In this document: one piece after another, positions 17,448-28,973 of the stretch | Layout: each line of letters starts with the position of its first letter | Position numbering within the stretch: position 1 is the stretch's first letter | Assembly (NCBI RefSeq): GCF_004362015.1 | Contig: NZ_SNWW01000002.1 | Span: 248,001-312,000, forward strand | Length of the DNA: 64,000 nt | Reading direction: 5' to 3' | Origin: Flavobacterium chryseum | GTDB taxonomy: Bacteria; Bacteroidota; Bacteroidia; Flavobacteriales; Flavobacteriaceae | The notes under the pieces: model-generated | What the model saw: the letters and a program-made list of their open reading frames with translations, nothing else | Databases searched by the model: none | Told to the model about the DNA's origin: nothing | Position numbers and translations under genes: made by a program

Positions 17448-18464
17448 ATGAAAAGTAAATGCACTACATATTTAAAATCATTCACAACCCTTTTTTTATT
17501 GGGATGTTGCTTTATGTCGAATGCACAAGTTTTACATAAAAGAACGACAATGCTGATGGGTGGCCGTTTTGATATTTCTATTGTAGCAAATGATTCTTTA
17601 AAGGCAGAAAATTCTATTGATGAAGTTATTGCCGAAATTACACGAATTGAAAACCTGATATCAGACTGGAAACCAAGTTCTCAGGTTTCAGAAGTAAATC
17701 GAAACGCTGGAATTAGTCCTGTAAAAGTAGATCGTGAGGTTTTTGAATTAACGCAAAGAGCACTTCAGTTTTCGAAAATTACCAACGGCGGTTTTGATGT
17801 AAGCTTTGCCGCGATGGATAGAATCTGGAAATTTGATGGTTCAATGACAACCATGCCAACTCCTGAAGCTATCAAAGCATCGGTTGCAAAAGTGGGTTAT
17901 CAAAATATCATTCTTGATAGCGTTCAATCTACAATCTTTTTAAAATTAAAAGGAATGAAAATTGGTTTTGGGGCTTTGGGCGAAGGTTATGCCACCAATA
18001 AATGCAAAGATTTAATGCTGTCTAAAGGAATAAAAGCCGGAATTGTAAATGCTTCGGGAGACCTAACGGCCTGGGGAACGCAACCTAATGGCAAAGACTG
18101 GAATATAGGAATGACAAATCCTTTTGATACGAATAAACTTTTTGCGATAGTACCGATAAAAAACGGCGCTGTAACAACATCAGGAAGTTATGAAAAATTT
18201 GTTGTTTTAAACGGTAAACGCTATTCTCACATTATAAATCCTGCAACAGGATATCCTTCAACGGGACTTTGCAGTGTTAGTATTTTTGGTCCGAATGCTG
18301 AAATGGCAAACGGATTTAGTACTTCTATAATGGTTTTAGGAAAAAAAGCCGGACTGGAATTAATTAACAAATATCCTGAATACAGCTGCGTTATGATTAA
18401 GGATAACGGAAAAATTATTAAATCGAAAAACTTTAATATCGCTAAATTTCATCCTAAAATTTAA
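17448..18464 (+). CDS. apbE: FAD:protein FMN transferase ApbE
   Basis: A 338-residue ApbE-type flavin transferase, which moves FMN from FAD to a Thr/Ser of an exported protein using magnesium. Visible are the family start TTMLMGGRFDISI, NASGDLTAWG, and the hallmark HIINPATGYPS near residue 270. The signal peptide contains LLGC around C20, so it may be a lipoprotein facing the periplasm. I use ATG 17448 and not 17424, because the shorter form begins with a proper signal peptide. It lies downstream of the DUF2271 and PepSY genes and probably serves them. Confidence 0.92.
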   Translation: MKSKCTTYLKSFTTLFLLGCCFMSNAQVLHKRTTMLMGGRFDISIVANDSLKAENSIDEVIAEITRIENLISDWKPSSQVSEVNRNAGISPVKVDREVFELTQRALQFSKITNGGFDVSFAAMDRIWKFDGSMTTMPTPEAIKASVAKVGYQNIILDSVQSTIFLKLKGMKIGFGALGEGYATNKCKDLMLSKGIKAGIVNASGDLTAWGTQPNGKDWNIGMTNPFDTNKLFAIVPIKNGAVTTSGSYEKFVVLNGKRYSHIINPATGYPSTGLCSVSIFGPNAEMANGFSTSIMVLGKKAGLELINKYPEYSCVMIKDNGKIIKSKNFNIAKFHPKI

Positions 18465-18589
18465 TACTTAAGTAAGTCGAAAGTTTAAAAGTCATAAAGT
18501 CAAAAGGTCTTACATCAATTAAAACCTTTATTAATCAAACACTAATCATTGTATCTGATTTTAAAATACAACTATATCGTAATTATTAC

Positions 18590-19831
18590 TTATGCGGCAG
18601 TATGTGGAATGTAAATATTGAATTTTGCTCCATTATTAGGTTCGCCGGTTGCTGAGATGTAGCCGTTATGGTTTTCTACAATTTTCTTTACAATGGCAAG
18701 TCCAATTCCGGTTCCTTCATAAACATCTTTGCTGTGCAGCTTTTGGAAAACACCAAAGATTTTTTCACTGTGCTGTGCATCAAATCCTATTCCGTTATCG
18801 CCAAAACAGATGTGGCAATAATTGTTGTTTGGTAACAATTTATCATTTCCTAATTCTGATCCCAAAGCTATGCGGCTTGTGATTTCGATTTGTAACGGAA
18901 CATCTTCTCTCGCAAATTTAATCGCATTATGAATCAAATTTTCCATCAATTGTATAAACTGAAAAGGAATAATATTGGCTACACCGTGCAAATTCGTAAT
19001 AATTACAGCATTTTTTTCTGCTATATTTTCATGCAATGCTTCCTGAACATTTGCGATAATAGTATTTAAGTCGACATTTTCGAAACTGCGATCGACAATG
19101 GTGGTGCGCGAAAAAGAAAGTAAACTATTAATAAGTTCCCTCATTCTGTTGGTCGCATAAAGAATTCTGGTAAACTTTACTTTTCCATCTTCAGACAAAT
19201 TCCCAGATTCGTTCGAAAGTATAAGATTGGTAAACGTCTGTATTTTTCGTAAAGGTTCCTGAAGATCATGACTTGAAATGTAGGTAAACGCATCAAGTTC
19301 CATGTTTTTCTTTTTCAGTTCTTCGGCATGTTTTTCTATAGCGGCATATTGTGCTTCGAGCTTGGCGTTAGCCTTTAAAATCATTTCATTTAATCTGGTA
19401 GCTTCTTCTTCCCTTATTCTTAATTCCTGGTTTTTCTTAAATAATTCGGTAAATACCATCACTTTGGCCTGCAATATTTCAGGAGACAAAGGTTTAATCA
19501 TATAATCTACGGCTCCGGACTGATATCCTTTAAAAATATATTCGGTGGTATTCATATTGGCAGTCAGAAAGATGATCGGAACATGTTTGAGTTTCTCGCT
19601 CTGACGAATTAACTCAGCCGTTTCAAAACCATCCATCAATGGCATTTGTACATCCATCAATATTATTGCAAAGTCCTGATTCTTCAAGAGAATTCGCAAG
19701 GCATCTTTTCCGGAAGATGCCTCGACAAATTTATATCCTCTGTCGGCCAGAATAACCTGTAATGAAAGCAGATTTTCTTTCTTGTCATCCACAATCAAAA
19801 TTTTGATTGGATCTGCAATTATACTATTCAT
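18590..19831 (-). CDS. Receiver-histidine kinase hybrid
   Basis: A 413-residue soluble protein. A receiver domain occupies residues 10-130 (phosphoacceptor in IILMDVQMPLMDG, lysine in MIKPLSP), a coiled coil follows at about 130-175, then HisKA with SSHDLQEPLRKIQ and a HATPase with LMENLIHNAIKFA, DNGIGFDAQ and GTGIGLAIVKKI. The receiver-first order means kinase output can be gated by an upstream phosphodonor. It starts 12 bases after the giant HAMP kinase ends, so the two are probably cotranscribed and part of one phosphorelay. No membrane segment is present. Confidence 0.87.
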   Translation of the reverse strand: MNSIIADPIKILIVDDKKENLLSLQVILADRGYKFVEASSGKDALRILLKNQDFAIILMDVQMPLMDGFETAELIRQSEKLKHVPIIFLTANMNTTEYIFKGYQSGAVDYMIKPLSPEILQAKVMVFTELFKKNQELRIREEEATRLNEMILKANAKLEAQYAAIEKHAEELKKKNMELDAFTYISSHDLQEPLRKIQTFTNLILSNESGNLSEDGKVKFTRILYATNRMRELINSLLSFSRTTIVDRSFENVDLNTIIANVQEALHENIAEKNAVIITNLHGVANIIPFQFIQLMENLIHNAIKFAREDVPLQIEITSRIALGSELGNDKLLPNNNYCHICFGDNGIGFDAQHSEKIFGVFQKLHSKDVYEGTGIGLAIVKKIVENHNGYISATGEPNNGAKFNIYIPHTAA

Positions 19832-19843
19832 TGAGTATTTTAA

Positions 19844-22800
19844 TTATTTAAGCCACACACGCATTAACGTGGATAATTGTTCAACATTTACAGGTTTTGT
19901 CATATAATCTGAGGCGCCCGATTCTATACAGCGCTGTCTGTCACCTTTCATGGCTTTCGCCGTTACGGCAATAATAGTAAGATCTTTGTGTTCAGGATCT
20001 TTTCTAATTCTTTTCATTGTCTCGTAACCGTCCATTTCCGGCATCATAATATCCATTAAGACAATATCTATCGCTTTATCTTCATTTAGCAAATCTATCG
20101 CTTCCTGTCCGCTTTCTGCACTAATTACATCAAGTCCGTAGCGCTCTAATGCAGTTGTCAGGGCAAATAAATTTCTAACATCATCATCAACTAAAAGCAC
20201 TTTTTTACCTTGCAATACATCTTCTTTCAAATAAAAAGATTCAATTCTTTCTCGCATTACCTGCGGAAGTTCTTTATGAACACGGTGCATAAATAAGGCC
20301 GTCTGGTCTACAAGTTCATCCAGAGAATCAAAACTTTTTAAAATAATACTATGCGCAAATCGGTTTAATTTTGCTCTTTGTTGTTTTGTAACATCTCCTG
20401 CCGAATGTATAATAATGGCGGTTTCCTGTCCTGCAATATTATTTTCAAGATCACTTATTAGATCTAAACCATCTGCATCCGGTAAAACCAAATCTAAGAT
20501 AATACAATCAAATGATTTTTCCTGAATTAAAGTTACCGCTTCTTTAGCTGTTTTTGCACTTAAAACCTCAATATCTTTCCCACTTACAGCTTCGAGTATT
20601 CTGCTTAAATCTGTTTCATTATCATCTACGACCAACAGGTTTTTGATTTTTTTGTTTTTAAAATCATGAATGTCATTAAAGAGATGTGTTAGCGAATCAT
20701 TTTTTACGGGTTTAAGAAGGAAATTCCTTGCGCCACGTTTTAGACCTTTGTTTCGTTCATCTTCACCTGAAATGATATAAACCGGAATATGACGCAAATT
20801 GAAATCTGTTTTTAGTCGGTCAAGAATCTTCCATCCGCTGGTATCCGGCATGTTAAGGTCCATCGTAATCGCGTGTGGATGAAACTGATTAATGAAATCA
20901 ATAACATCATTTCCTTTTGTAGTAACGATAGCTTTAATGCCATTATTATGTGCCTGATCTAGCATTATTTTTGCAAAAGTAAGATTGTCTTCTGCAATTA
21001 ATAAAACTTTATCATTTGGTTTAATGTCTGTTCTGTCATCACCAACCTCATCAACAAAGAACAAATCAATATCAGATCTGTTGAATTTTTCTGATGGCAA
21101 TGATTTAATACGGCCTTTTAGATCTGTTTCTTCTTCTGTATTTACATTCTCTATTTCAGCAATATGAACGTATTTCAATGGAAGGAATAAAGTAAATTTA
21201 CTTCCCACATTCGTTTCACTCTCCAATTCGATACTTCCGCCTAATAAATCAGAAAGTCCACGGCTGATCGATAATCCTAAACCTGTACCGCCATATTTAC
21301 GTGATGTTGAACCTTCGGCTTGTTGAAAGGCTTCGAATATGATGTTTTGTTTTTCTTTAGAAATACCAATTCCTGTGTCCGAAATCTCAAAAGCAACAAC
21401 GGCTTCTGCATTTTCAAGACTGATATTATTGGTTTTCCAATTGTTATTGGCTTTGTAAATTTTAAGTTTGACTTCTCCTTTTTCGGTAAATTTAAACGAA
21501 TTCGAAAGTAAGTTTTTCAAAATTTGATTTAATCGTTGTGAATCGGTTTCCATTAATTCCGGAAGATTTTCATCCATTGTGATATTAAAACGAAGATGTT
21601 TCGCTTCAGAAATCGGATTGAAAGTAGAAGCTACAAATCGGCTGATTTCATCAAAACTAATCGGGTTGTAATCCACAGAAATATATCCGGATTCAATTTT
21701 AGACAAGTCAAGAATGTCATTAATCAGCTGAATAAGGTCATCTCCACAAGAGTTAATGGTTTTCGCAAACTGAATTTGTTTTTCAGATAAATTTCCGTCA
21801 CGGTTGGCAATTAATTCGTTTGCTAAGATTTGCAAACTGTTTAGGGGCGTTCTTAACTCGTGCGACATATTCGCCAAAAACTCTGATTTATATTTTGATG
21901 TAAGCGTTAACTGATCGGCTTTTTCTTCTAATGCTTTTCTCGCAACCTCAACCTCTTGGTTTTTAAGCTCTACTTCTTCTTTTTGATTCGCTAATAAGAA
22001 TGCTTTTTCTTCCAATTCCTCATTGGTATTTTTCAATACTTCCTGTTGGCTTTTAAGCTCTCCGGCCAACGATTGTGACTGCACTAATAATTCTTCAGTT
22101 CTTGAATTCGATTCGATCGTATTTAATACAATACCAATACTTTCTGTTAATCCTTCCAAGAAATCGAGATGTGTTTCGCTAAAAGTATCCAGCGAAGCCA
22201 ATTCGATAACGGCTTTCAATTGTCCTTCAAACAATACCGGTAAAATGATAACGTCTTTTGGTTTGGCGTCTCCCAATCCTGAATTTATTTTGATATAATC
22301 TTTTGGAACATTACTCAAAATAATTCTTTCTTTCTCTACCGCAACCTGACCAATAAGTCCTTCGCCCATTGCATATTGCGTTGGCGAATTTTTTCTTTTG
22401 ATGTAAGCGTATGAAGCAATCAGATTCAATTTAGAATCCATGAATTCTTCATCTTCATGCAGAATATAAAATAATCCGTGTTGTGCGGTTACAACCGTCG
22501 CCAACTCAGAAAGGATTTTTTTAGTAACCGAATTCAATTCTTTTTGCCCCTGAAGCATTTGGGTAAATTTCGCTAAATTCGATTTCAGCCAGTCTTGTTC
22601 CTGATTACGTAATGTTGTCGCTTTCAGGTTCGAAATCATCTGGTTAATGGTATCTTTTAATGCCTCAACCTCACCTTTAGCTTCAACACCAATCGTTCGT
22701 GTTAAATCTCCTTGTGTTACCGCAGAAGCCACCTCAGAAATCGCACGTACCTGCGTAGTAAGATTCGCTGCCAGCTGATTTACGTTTTCTGTTAAGTTTT

Positions 22801-25800
22801 TCCAGGTTCCGGAAGCTCCCGGTACGTTGGCCTGGCCTCCCAGTTTTCCTTCTGCTCCAACCTCACGGGCAACCGTAGTTACCTGATCTGAGAAAGTTGC
22901 CAGTGTATCAATCATTTCGTTGATGGTATCGGTAAGTTGTGCAACTTCTCCTTTGGCATCAATCGATAGTTTTTGTTTTAGATTTCCTTTTGCTACAGAT
23001 GTTACAACCTTCGCAATTCCACGTACCTGAGATGTTAAATTCGACGCCATCAAGTTAACCGAATCGGTTAAATCTTTCCAGGTTCCTGCAACACCTTTTA
23101 CTTCAGATTGTCCTCCCAGTTTTCCTTCGGTACCAACTTCACGCGCCACACGAGTTACCTCTGATGAAAACGAATTCAGCTGTTCTACCATCGTGTTGAA
23201 GGTGTTTTTCAAGTCCAGAATTTCTCCTTTTACGTCTACGGTAATTTGTTTCGAAAGGTCACCATTTGCTACCGCTTTTGTTACATCGGCAATGTTACGC
23301 ACCTGACCGGTTAAGTTTGATGCCATTTGGTTAACGGAATCCGTTAAATCCTTCCATGTTCCTGCAACTCCGGGTACGAAGGCTTGTCCTCCCAGTTTTC
23401 CGTCGGTACCTACCTCGCGCGCCACACGAGTTACCTCTGATGCGAAGGCACGCAGCTGATCCACCATCGTATTTACGGTTTCTTTCAATTGAAGAATCTC
23501 TCCACGAACGTCGGCTGTAATTTTTTTGGACATATCCCCGTTTGCTACGGCAATCGTTACCTCGGCAATATTACGTACCTGCGTGGTTAAGTTACCCGCC
23601 ATCTGGTTAACGGAATCTGTTAAATCTTTCCAGGTTCCCGCAACTCCCGGTACATTCGCTTGTCCTCCCAGTTTTCCTTCGGTACCCACCTCACGCGCCA
23701 CACGAGTTACCTCTGATGCAAACTCACGAAGCTGATCTACCATCGTATTCAGGGTTTCTTTTAGCTGAAGTATCTCACCACGAACGTCAACGGTAATTTT
23801 TCGGGACATATCCCCGTTTGCTACGGCAATTGCCACATCGGCAATATTACGTACCTGAGCGGTTAAGTTACCAGCCATTTGGTTAACGGAATCTGTTAAA
23901 TCTTTCCAGGTTCCGGCAACTCCCGGTACATTCGCTTGTCCTCCCAGTTTTCCTTCGGTTCCTACCTCTCTTGATACCCTTGTTACCTCCGAAGCAAAGC
24001 CTCGAAGCTGATCCACCATGGTATTAATTGTATTTTTAAGTTCCAGGATTTCTCCTTTTACGTCTACGGTAATTTGTAATGATAAATCTCCTTTTGCTAC
24101 GGCGGTTGTTACCTCGGCAATGTTACGTACTTGTCCGGTAAGATTCGATGCCATTTGGTTTACCGAATCTGTTAAATCTTTCCAGGTTCCACCTACACCT
24201 TCTACCTGAGCTTGACCTCCCAATTTTCCTTCGGTTCCTACCTCTCTCGCCACGCGCGTTACCTCTGATGCAAATGAGTTCAGCTGACCCACCATCGTAT
24301 TAATGGTGTTTTTAAGCTCAAGGATCTCTCCTTTTGTATCTACGGTAATCTGACGTGATAAATCGCCTTTTGCTACGGCTGTAGTTACCTCAGCAATATT
24401 ACGTACCTGACCCGTTAAGTTAGATGCCATTTGGTTAACGGAATCTGTTAAATCTTTCCAGGTTCCTCCAACTCCTTTTACTTTGGCCTGACCTCCCAAT
24501 TTTCCTTCGGTTCCTACCTCAAGTGCCACACGGGTTACCTCAGACGAGAATGAGTTCAGCTGATCCACCATCGTATTAATGGTTTTCTTCAACTCCAGGA
24601 TTTCTCCTTCGGCTACAGCCGTAATTTTTTTAGATAAATCGCCATTTGCTACGGCGGTCGTTACCTCTGCAATATTACGTACCTGACCGGTTAAGTTAGA
24701 TGCCATCTGATTCACCGAATCGGTTAAATCTTTCCAGGTTCCCCCAACTCCTTTTACTTTTGCCTGACCTCCCAGTTTTCCTTCTGAACCTACCTCACGT
24801 GCAACACGAGTTACCTCGGCACCAAAGGAGTTCAGCTGATCCACCATCGTGTTAATTGTATTTTTAAGTTCCAGGATTTCTCCCGCAACGTTTACTGTAA
24901 TCTTTTTAGATAAATCTCCTTTTGCTACGGCTGTTGTTACCTCTGCAATATTACGTACCTGACCCGTTAAGTTACTCGCCATCTGGTTTACCGAATCGGT
25001 CAAATCTTTCCAAACTCCACCAACTCCTCGTACTTTTGCCTGACCTCCCAGTTTTCCTTCAGATCCCACCTCTACCGCCACACGGGTTACCTCAGATGAA
25101 AACGAGTTCAGCTGATCCACCATCGTATTAATGGTGTTTTTCAATTCCAGGATTTCTCCTTTTACGTCTACGGTAATTTTTTTAGATAAATCTCCCTTTG
25201 CTACCGCGGTTGTTACATCGGCGATATTACGTACCTGACCCGTTAAGTTCGATGCCATTTGGTTAACGGAGTCTGTTAAATCTTTCCAGGTTCCTCCAAC
25301 TCCTTTTACCTGTGCCTGACCGCCCAGTTTTCCTTCGGTTCCTACCTCACGCGCCACACGGGTTACCTCAGATGAAAATGAGTTCAGCTGATCCACCATC
25401 GTATTAATGGTGTTTTTCAATTCCAGGATTTCTCCTTTTACGTCTACGGTAATCTTTTTAGATAAATCTCCTTTTGCTACGGCGGTTGTTACATCGGCGA
25501 TATTACGTACCTGACCCGTTAAGTTACTTGCCATTTTATTTACAGAGTCGGTCAAATCTTTCCAAACTCCACCAACACCTCTTACTTTTGCCTGACCTCC
25601 CAGTTTTCCTTCTGTACCAACTTCACGCGCCACACGTGTTACCTCCATCGAGAATAAATTCAGCTGTTTTACCATTCCGTTTACCTCTTTTGCAATTCTA
25701 AGAAATTCTCCCTGAAGCGGGTTTCCTTCAATAGAAAGCGGCATTTCCTGAGATAAATTTCCTTTTGCTACGGATGTAATTACGTGTGCAATCTCAATTG

Positions 25801-26119
25801 TTGGGTGCACCAGATCTGAAATCAATGTATTTACAGAATCAACGCAGGAACTCCACGAACCTCTTGCGCCATCTAAGGCAACTCTATTGGTTAGTTTTCC
25901 TTGTTTACCAATGCTTTTTCCAACCTTCTGAAATTCGAAAACCATTCTCTCGTTCAGATCAATAATTTCGTTCAAAGTATCGCAAATGGAGCGTTTGACT
26001 CCGCTTTGATCTGTTGGAAAACGCTGGGTAAAATTCCCATTTTTGACCTTTATTAAAATCTTCAAAAATTCCGCATCTGTCAAAACATATTCTTCTAACA
26101 CTTCATTTGATGCTTTCAT
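19844..26119 (-). CDS. Giant HAMP-array hybrid histidine kinase (2091 residues)
   Basis: A soluble hybrid kinase. A degenerate N-terminal pair of HAMP-like units (residues 1-158) is followed by eleven 92-residue units (159-1170), each starting near [19 protein letters not shown] and holding [12 protein letters not shown] and [13 protein letters not shown]. Next come a GAF domain (about 1200-1330), a coiled coil, HisKA with [11 protein letters not shown] (H1420), a HATPase, and three receivers (about 1690-1800, 1815-1930, 1965-2085) with no HPt domain. The architecture resembles fungal group III osmosensing kinases and their bacterial relatives. The signal is unknown. It is followed by a receiver-kinase gene and preceded by response-regulator genes. 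Confidence 0.9.
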   Translation of the reverse strand: MKASNEVLEEYVLTDAEFLKILIKVKNGNFTQRFPTDQSGVKRSICDTLNEIIDLNERMVFEFQKVGKSIGKQGKLTNRVALDGARGSWSSCVDSVNTLISDLVHPTIEIAHVITSVAKGNLSQEMPLSIEGNPLQGEFLRIAKEVNGMVKQLNLFSMEVTRVAREVGTEGKLGGQAKVRGVGGVWKDLTDSVNKMASNLTGQVRNIADVTTAVAKGDLSKKITVDVKGEILELKNTINTMVDQLNSFSSEVTRVAREVGTEGKLGGQAQVKGVGGTWKDLTDSVNQMASNLTGQVRNIADVTTAVAKGDLSKKITVDVKGEILELKNTINTMVDQLNSFSSEVTRVAVEVGSEGKLGGQAKVRGVGGVWKDLTDSVNQMASNLTGQVRNIAEVTTAVAKGDLSKKITVNVAGEILELKNTINTMVDQLNSFGAEVTRVAREVGSEGKLGGQAKVKGVGGTWKDLTDSVNQMASNLTGQVRNIAEVTTAVANGDLSKKITAVAEGEILELKKTINTMVDQLNSFSSEVTRVALEVGTEGKLGGQAKVKGVGGTWKDLTDSVNQMASNLTGQVRNIAEVTTAVAKGDLSRQITVDTKGEILELKNTINTMVGQLNSFASEVTRVAREVGTEGKLGGQAQVEGVGGTWKDLTDSVNQMASNLTGQVRNIAEVTTAVAKGDLSLQITVDVKGEILELKNTINTMVDQLRGFASEVTRVSREVGTEGKLGGQANVPGVAGTWKDLTDSVNQMAGNLTAQVRNIADVAIAVANGDMSRKITVDVRGEILQLKETLNTMVDQLREFASEVTRVAREVGTEGKLGGQANVPGVAGTWKDLTDSVNQMAGNLTTQVRNIAEVTIAVANGDMSKKITADVRGEILQLKETVNTMVDQLRAFASEVTRVAREVGTDGKLGGQAFVPGVAGTWKDLTDSVNQMASNLTGQVRNIADVTKAVANGDLSKQITVDVKGEILDLKNTFNTMVEQLNSFSSEVTRVAREVGTEGKLGGQSEVKGVAGTWKDLTDSVNLMASNLTSQVRGIAKVVTSVAKGNLKQKLSIDAKGEVAQLTDTINEMIDTLATFSDQVTTVAREVGAEGKLGGQANVPGASGTWKNLTENVNQLAANLTTQVRAISEVASAVTQGDLTRTIGVEAKGEVEALKDTINQMISNLKATTLRNQEQDWLKSNLAKFTQMLQGQKELNSVTKKILSELATVVTAQHGLFYILHEDEEFMDSKLNLIASYAYIKRKNSPTQYAMGEGLIGQVAVEKERIILSNVPKDYIKINSGLGDAKPKDVIILPVLFEGQLKAVIELASLDTFSETHLDFLEGLTESIGIVLNTIESNSRTEELLVQSQSLAGELKSQQEVLKNTNEELEEKAFLLANQKEEVELKNQEVEVARKALEEKADQLTLTSKYKSEFLANMSHELRTPLNSLQILANELIANRDGNLSEKQIQFAKTINSCGDDLIQLINDILDLSKIESGYISVDYNPISFDEISRFVASTFNPISEAKHLRFNITMDENLPELMETDSQRLNQILKNLLSNSFKFTEKGEVKLKIYKANNNWKTNNISLENAEAVVAFEISDTGIGISKEKQNIIFEAFQQAEGSTSRKYGGTGLGLSISRGLSDLLGGSIELESETNVGSKFTLFLPLKYVHIAEIENVNTEEETDLKGRIKSLPSEKFNRSDIDLFFVDEVGDDRTDIKPNDKVLLIAEDNLTFAKIMLDQAHNNGIKAIVTTKGNDVIDFINQFHPHAITMDLNMPDTSGWKILDRLKTDFNLRHIPVYIISGEDERNKGLKRGARNFLLKPVKNDSLTHLFNDIHDFKNKKIKNLLVVDDNETDLSRILEAVSGKDIEVLSAKTAKEAVTLIQEKSFDCIILDLVLPDADGLDLISDLENNIAGQETAIIIHSAGDVTKQQRAKLNRFAHSIILKSFDSLDELVDQTALFMHRVHKELPQVMRERIESFYLKEDVLQGKKVLLVDDDVRNLFALTTALERYGLDVISAESGQEAIDLLNEDKAIDIVLMDIMMPEMDGYETMKRIRKDPEHKDLTIIAVTAKAMKGDRQRCIESGASDYMTKPVNVEQLSTLMRVWLK
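22610..25645 (-). repeat. Eleven in-frame 276-base tandem repeats (HAMP units)
   Basis: The coding repeats of residues 159-1170 of the hybrid kinase are exactly 276 bases each and remain very alike at the DNA level; inner units differ at only scattered positions, while the last two (towards the C-terminus) are more divergent. Such an array is prone to unit gain and loss by recombination and to collapse in short-read assembly. Confidence 0.92.
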
Positions 26120-26198
26120 AATTCTTTATAGCGTGAATTAAAAATATTTTATCTTTTTTTATGTCATTTTTCAAATGAAATGACACTAATCTTTACGT

Positions 26199-26630
26199 TT
26201 ATATGTTCTCGTCGAGTAAAATTTTTCTTAAATGAAATTGTACAAAAGCATCCATAGAATCTGATCTTTTGGTGTTGTCATTATAGTTTAAAGGCTTAAT
26301 TATATACCCTGAAATCCCTAATTTTTCTGCCTCGAACCTATCGTTTCCTTCTGAAGATGTTGTCATTATAAAAACCCTTAAATTTTTTAATTGTGGATCT
26401 TCCCGAAGGACTTTCAAAAACTCAATTCCGTTCATTCTGGGCATATTAATATCCAACAGAATTACCATTGGATTTAATTGTATCTCTGTATCTCTCAGCA
26501 TTTTTAAGGCTTCGATTCCGTTATACGCCGTATAAAGTTCGTATTCTATTTCTAATTTTTTTAAAGATCGCTCTACACTAATAATATCGAGTTCATCATC
26601 TTCTACTAGTAAAATGGCTGGTTTTTTCAT
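26199..26630 (-). CDS. Single-domain response regulator (Rcp1-like)
   Basis: A 143-residue receiver with no output domain. The acidic pair is in LLVEDDELD, the phosphoacceptor in VILLDINMPRMNG, and the lysine in GYIIKPLNY. Its length and the extra loop before the C-terminal helix resemble the Rcp1 regulators that pair with phytochrome-like or CHASE3 kinases. It lies 3 bases after the CHASE3 kinase gene and so is probably its direct phosphoacceptor. Confidence 0.88.
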   Translation of the reverse strand: MKKPAILLVEDDELDIISVERSLKKLEIEYELYTAYNGIEALKMLRDTEIQLNPMVILLDINMPRMNGIEFLKVLREDPQLKNLRVFIMTTSSEGNDRFEAEKLGISGYIIKPLNYNDNTKRSDSMDAFVQFHLRKILLDENI

Positions 26631-26633
26631 AAT

Positions 26634-28064
26634 TTAACTATTTCTCCATGTAAAAATAAACTCGGCTCCCGCGCCCACTTTCGAAATTACAATAATATCT
26701 TCTTGTTTGTCATCGATAATTTTCTTTACAATGGCGAGTCCTACTCCTGTACTTTCCTGTTCATTTTGTTCTCTAAGGGTTTGAAATATTTCGAATATTT
26801 TCTTGTGATATTCTCCTGCAATTCCAATTCCGTTATCTTTTACCGAAAACTCATAATGCTTGTAAAATTTTCTACAGCTAATCTGAATAATTCCGTTTTC
26901 TTGTGGTGTATATTTCACAGCATTACTAATCAAATTTGCAAATACTTGCTCTAATTTAATCCTTTCTGTGAATAATTCGGGCAAATCTGAAATTTCAAGC
27001 GTAAAATTTCTCGGAACAATCGAATCTGCAATTTCCTTAACTAAAGTATTTGTATTGATTAATTCTGGCGGAACATTAATATTTAGTCGTGCGTAGTCCA
27101 GCAAACCATTAATCAAAGCTTCCATTCTTTTGGTTTTTTGAGGAATGATATTGAGGTATCTTTTTAATTCCGGCGAAAGCTGATTGTCAAGATCTTCTTC
27201 TATCCAGGTAATCACATTGTGAATGCCGCGTATAGGGGCTTTTAAATCGTGAGAAACCACGTAGGCAAATTTATTGAGTTCAGCATTTCTGTTTTTAAGC
27301 TCTCGGATATTTTTATCTAATTTACTAGACATGATATTTAATGAAGAGGCTAATGCTGTTAACTCGTCATTTCTGGTATCTTCTATACTGGTGAATTTTC
27401 CTTTTGAAATGTTTTCGGCAAGACGAACCATCGAAGAAATTCGTTTGGTTGTAATCCGCATGATGTAAAAAGTGCTGATTACACCAACAATAATGGTTAA
27501 CGTAAGAAAGATAAGGGAGAATGTTCGGGTGTAATTGAGCGAAGTAAGCAGCATAACGCTATGATGTTTTCTTCTTTTATATTCTATTCGGTCAAACTTG
27601 GTAAACTTTTTAGAAATGTCATCGTTTATCTTTTTGCCAACATGTTTTATTAAAATTGTCTGTAACGAATTTGCATCTTTTTTTCTGGACTCAATCAGTT
27701 GTTCTGAATATTTAAGCCAATCGTTGTGAAGCATTTCGATAGAATCTAATATCGTTCGCTGGGTATTGTGATCTCCAATTCGTTTTTTTTGAACTTGAAA
27801 TAAATTCGGAACATTTTTAAGACCTTCAAAATAAGAATCTAAAAAAACTTTATCATCGGTAAGCAAATAACCTCTAAAGGCGCTTTGCATACCGATAATC
27901 GCTTTATGGGTTTTGTTTGAATTTCGGATTATTTCTTCTGACCTGGCCAAAAAATGCGAGTTGAGCTGCACTTTTTTCGACATCATATAATTGGTATATG
28001 AGTCTGCAACAGAGAGCAAAATTATCAATGTAAATGCTAAAAGAATTTGGGTAGATAACTTCAT
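26634..28064 (-). CDS. Membrane histidine kinase with CHASE3 sensor
   Basis: A 476-residue kinase. An N-terminal membrane helix (residues 7-25) and a second (LIFLTLTIIVGVISTFYI, about 185-202) bracket a CHASE3-like extracytoplasmic domain with the typical GMQSAFRGYLLTDD. HAMP follows, then HisKA with YVVSHDLKAPIRGIHNV and a HATPase (NLISNAVKYTPQ, DNGIGI, STGVGLAIVKKI). It carries no receiver of its own; the single-domain regulator immediately downstream is the likely partner. The ligand is unknown. Confidence 0.87.
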   Translation of the reverse strand: MKLSTQILLAFTLIILLSVADSYTNYMMSKKVQLNSHFLARSEEIIRNSNKTHKAIIGMQSAFRGYLLTDDKVFLDSYFEGLKNVPNLFQVQKKRIGDHNTQRTILDSIEMLHNDWLKYSEQLIESRKKDANSLQTILIKHVGKKINDDISKKFTKFDRIEYKRRKHHSVMLLTSLNYTRTFSLIFLTLTIIVGVISTFYIMRITTKRISSMVRLAENISKGKFTSIEDTRNDELTALASSLNIMSSKLDKNIRELKNRNAELNKFAYVVSHDLKAPIRGIHNVITWIEEDLDNQLSPELKRYLNIIPQKTKRMEALINGLLDYARLNINVPPELINTNTLVKEIADSIVPRNFTLEISDLPELFTERIKLEQVFANLISNAVKYTPQENGIIQISCRKFYKHYEFSVKDNGIGIAGEYHKKIFEIFQTLREQNEQESTGVGLAIVKKIIDDKQEDIIVISKVGAGAEFIFTWRNS

Positions 28065-28168
28065 TTTCCAGAATTAACCATACATAAGATTACCGCACAT
28101 TTATTTTTTTACTAAAAATATAAAAAAAACTAACTCAAAATTCTCTAAGGTTTAAAGTTGTCTGGAAA

Positions 28169-28561
28169 TTACACATGATTAACCTGATAAGCGTATTGAC
28201 TTAATATTTTTTTCAAATCATTAAAGTTATTGGGTTTCGAAATATAATCGTGTGCCCCAAGTAGTTTGGCTTCTTTAATAAGATCTTCAAGTCGTGAAGT
28301 CGAAAAAATAATAACCGGGATTTGTTGCAGTATATCCTGCTTTTTTATTTCGGATAAAAGTTCAAGACCGGACATGATTGGCATATTTAAATCCAGAAAA
28401 ATAACGTCTGGTTTTACTTCTTGTTTAATTAACTTATGATAAGCTTCAACAGGATCGTTGATTGATGTATAATGTGAAGCAGAAACTGCATTCAGGGCTT
28501 CCATAAATAATTCGCAATCGTCCGAGTCATCGTCAATCTGTAGAAAATTTTTATATGTCAT
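28169..28561 (-). CDS. Single-domain response regulator
   Basis: A 130-residue receiver with the acidic cluster QIDDDSDD, phosphoacceptor VIFLDLNMPIMSG, threonine/serine switch in VIIFSTS and lysine in YISKPNNF. It has no output domain. It is the first gene of the minus-strand signalling block (18590-28561), 104 bases upstream of the CHASE3 kinase, and may be transcribed with it. Confidence 0.86.
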   Translation of the reverse strand: MTYKNFLQIDDDSDDCELFMEALNAVSASHYTSINDPVEAYHKLIKQEVKPDVIFLDLNMPIMSGLELLSEIKKQDILQQIPVIIFSTSRLEDLIKEAKLLGAHDYISKPNNFNDLKKILSQYAYQVNHV

Positions 28562-28886
28562 TTGTGGTATTATATTTTTGGATGTAAAGTTGAAAAATGT
28601 GATTTCAAATTTAGTTTCTCCTATTTTGTTTTTGCTGTAATTTTAGATCTCACTCTGTAAAAATTTTATGATGCCGATACGACATTAATTATAAATCAAC
28701 ACTAAAGTATATGGTCCTTCTATCAAATGTAATAATTTAATTATTAATAATAACTACAAACTATCTATTATAATTTTGCATCGAAATTTTTTATTGAACA
28801 TATTCTAATCGATATTTAGTTGTTGCTTTTACCATAATCCTGTTTAGTTTACTAATAACTTGTTTAGCCACAATGATTCAGGACCA

Positions 28887-28918
28887 TAAAAAAAACTCCT
28901 GCTTTATGGGCAGGAGTC
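28887..28918 (-). terminator. Hairpin terminator of the glycosyltransferase gene
   Basis: On the minus strand, ACTCCTGC, a 7-base loop and GCAGGAGT are followed by a run of eight T. It lies 56 bases beyond the glycosyltransferase stop. The rest of the 412-base gap from 28562 to 28973 is AT-rich and shows no gene. Confidence 0.82.
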
Positions 28919-28973
28919 TTTCTAACAAATAGTAGATTCTAATTTAGAGTAGTAAAAATTTTATGACAATTAT

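Noticed and set aside
22610..25645. Regularly spaced 276-base repeats, at first sight an array such as CRISPR or a satellite
   Set aside because: The units are coding, in frame, much too long for CRISPR repeats and have no unique spacers; they are HAMP units of one kinase.
23526..25701. Plus-strand open frames opposite the HAMP array
   Set aside because: Their proline- and leucine-rich sequences repeat because the coding strand repeats; they are antisense shadows.
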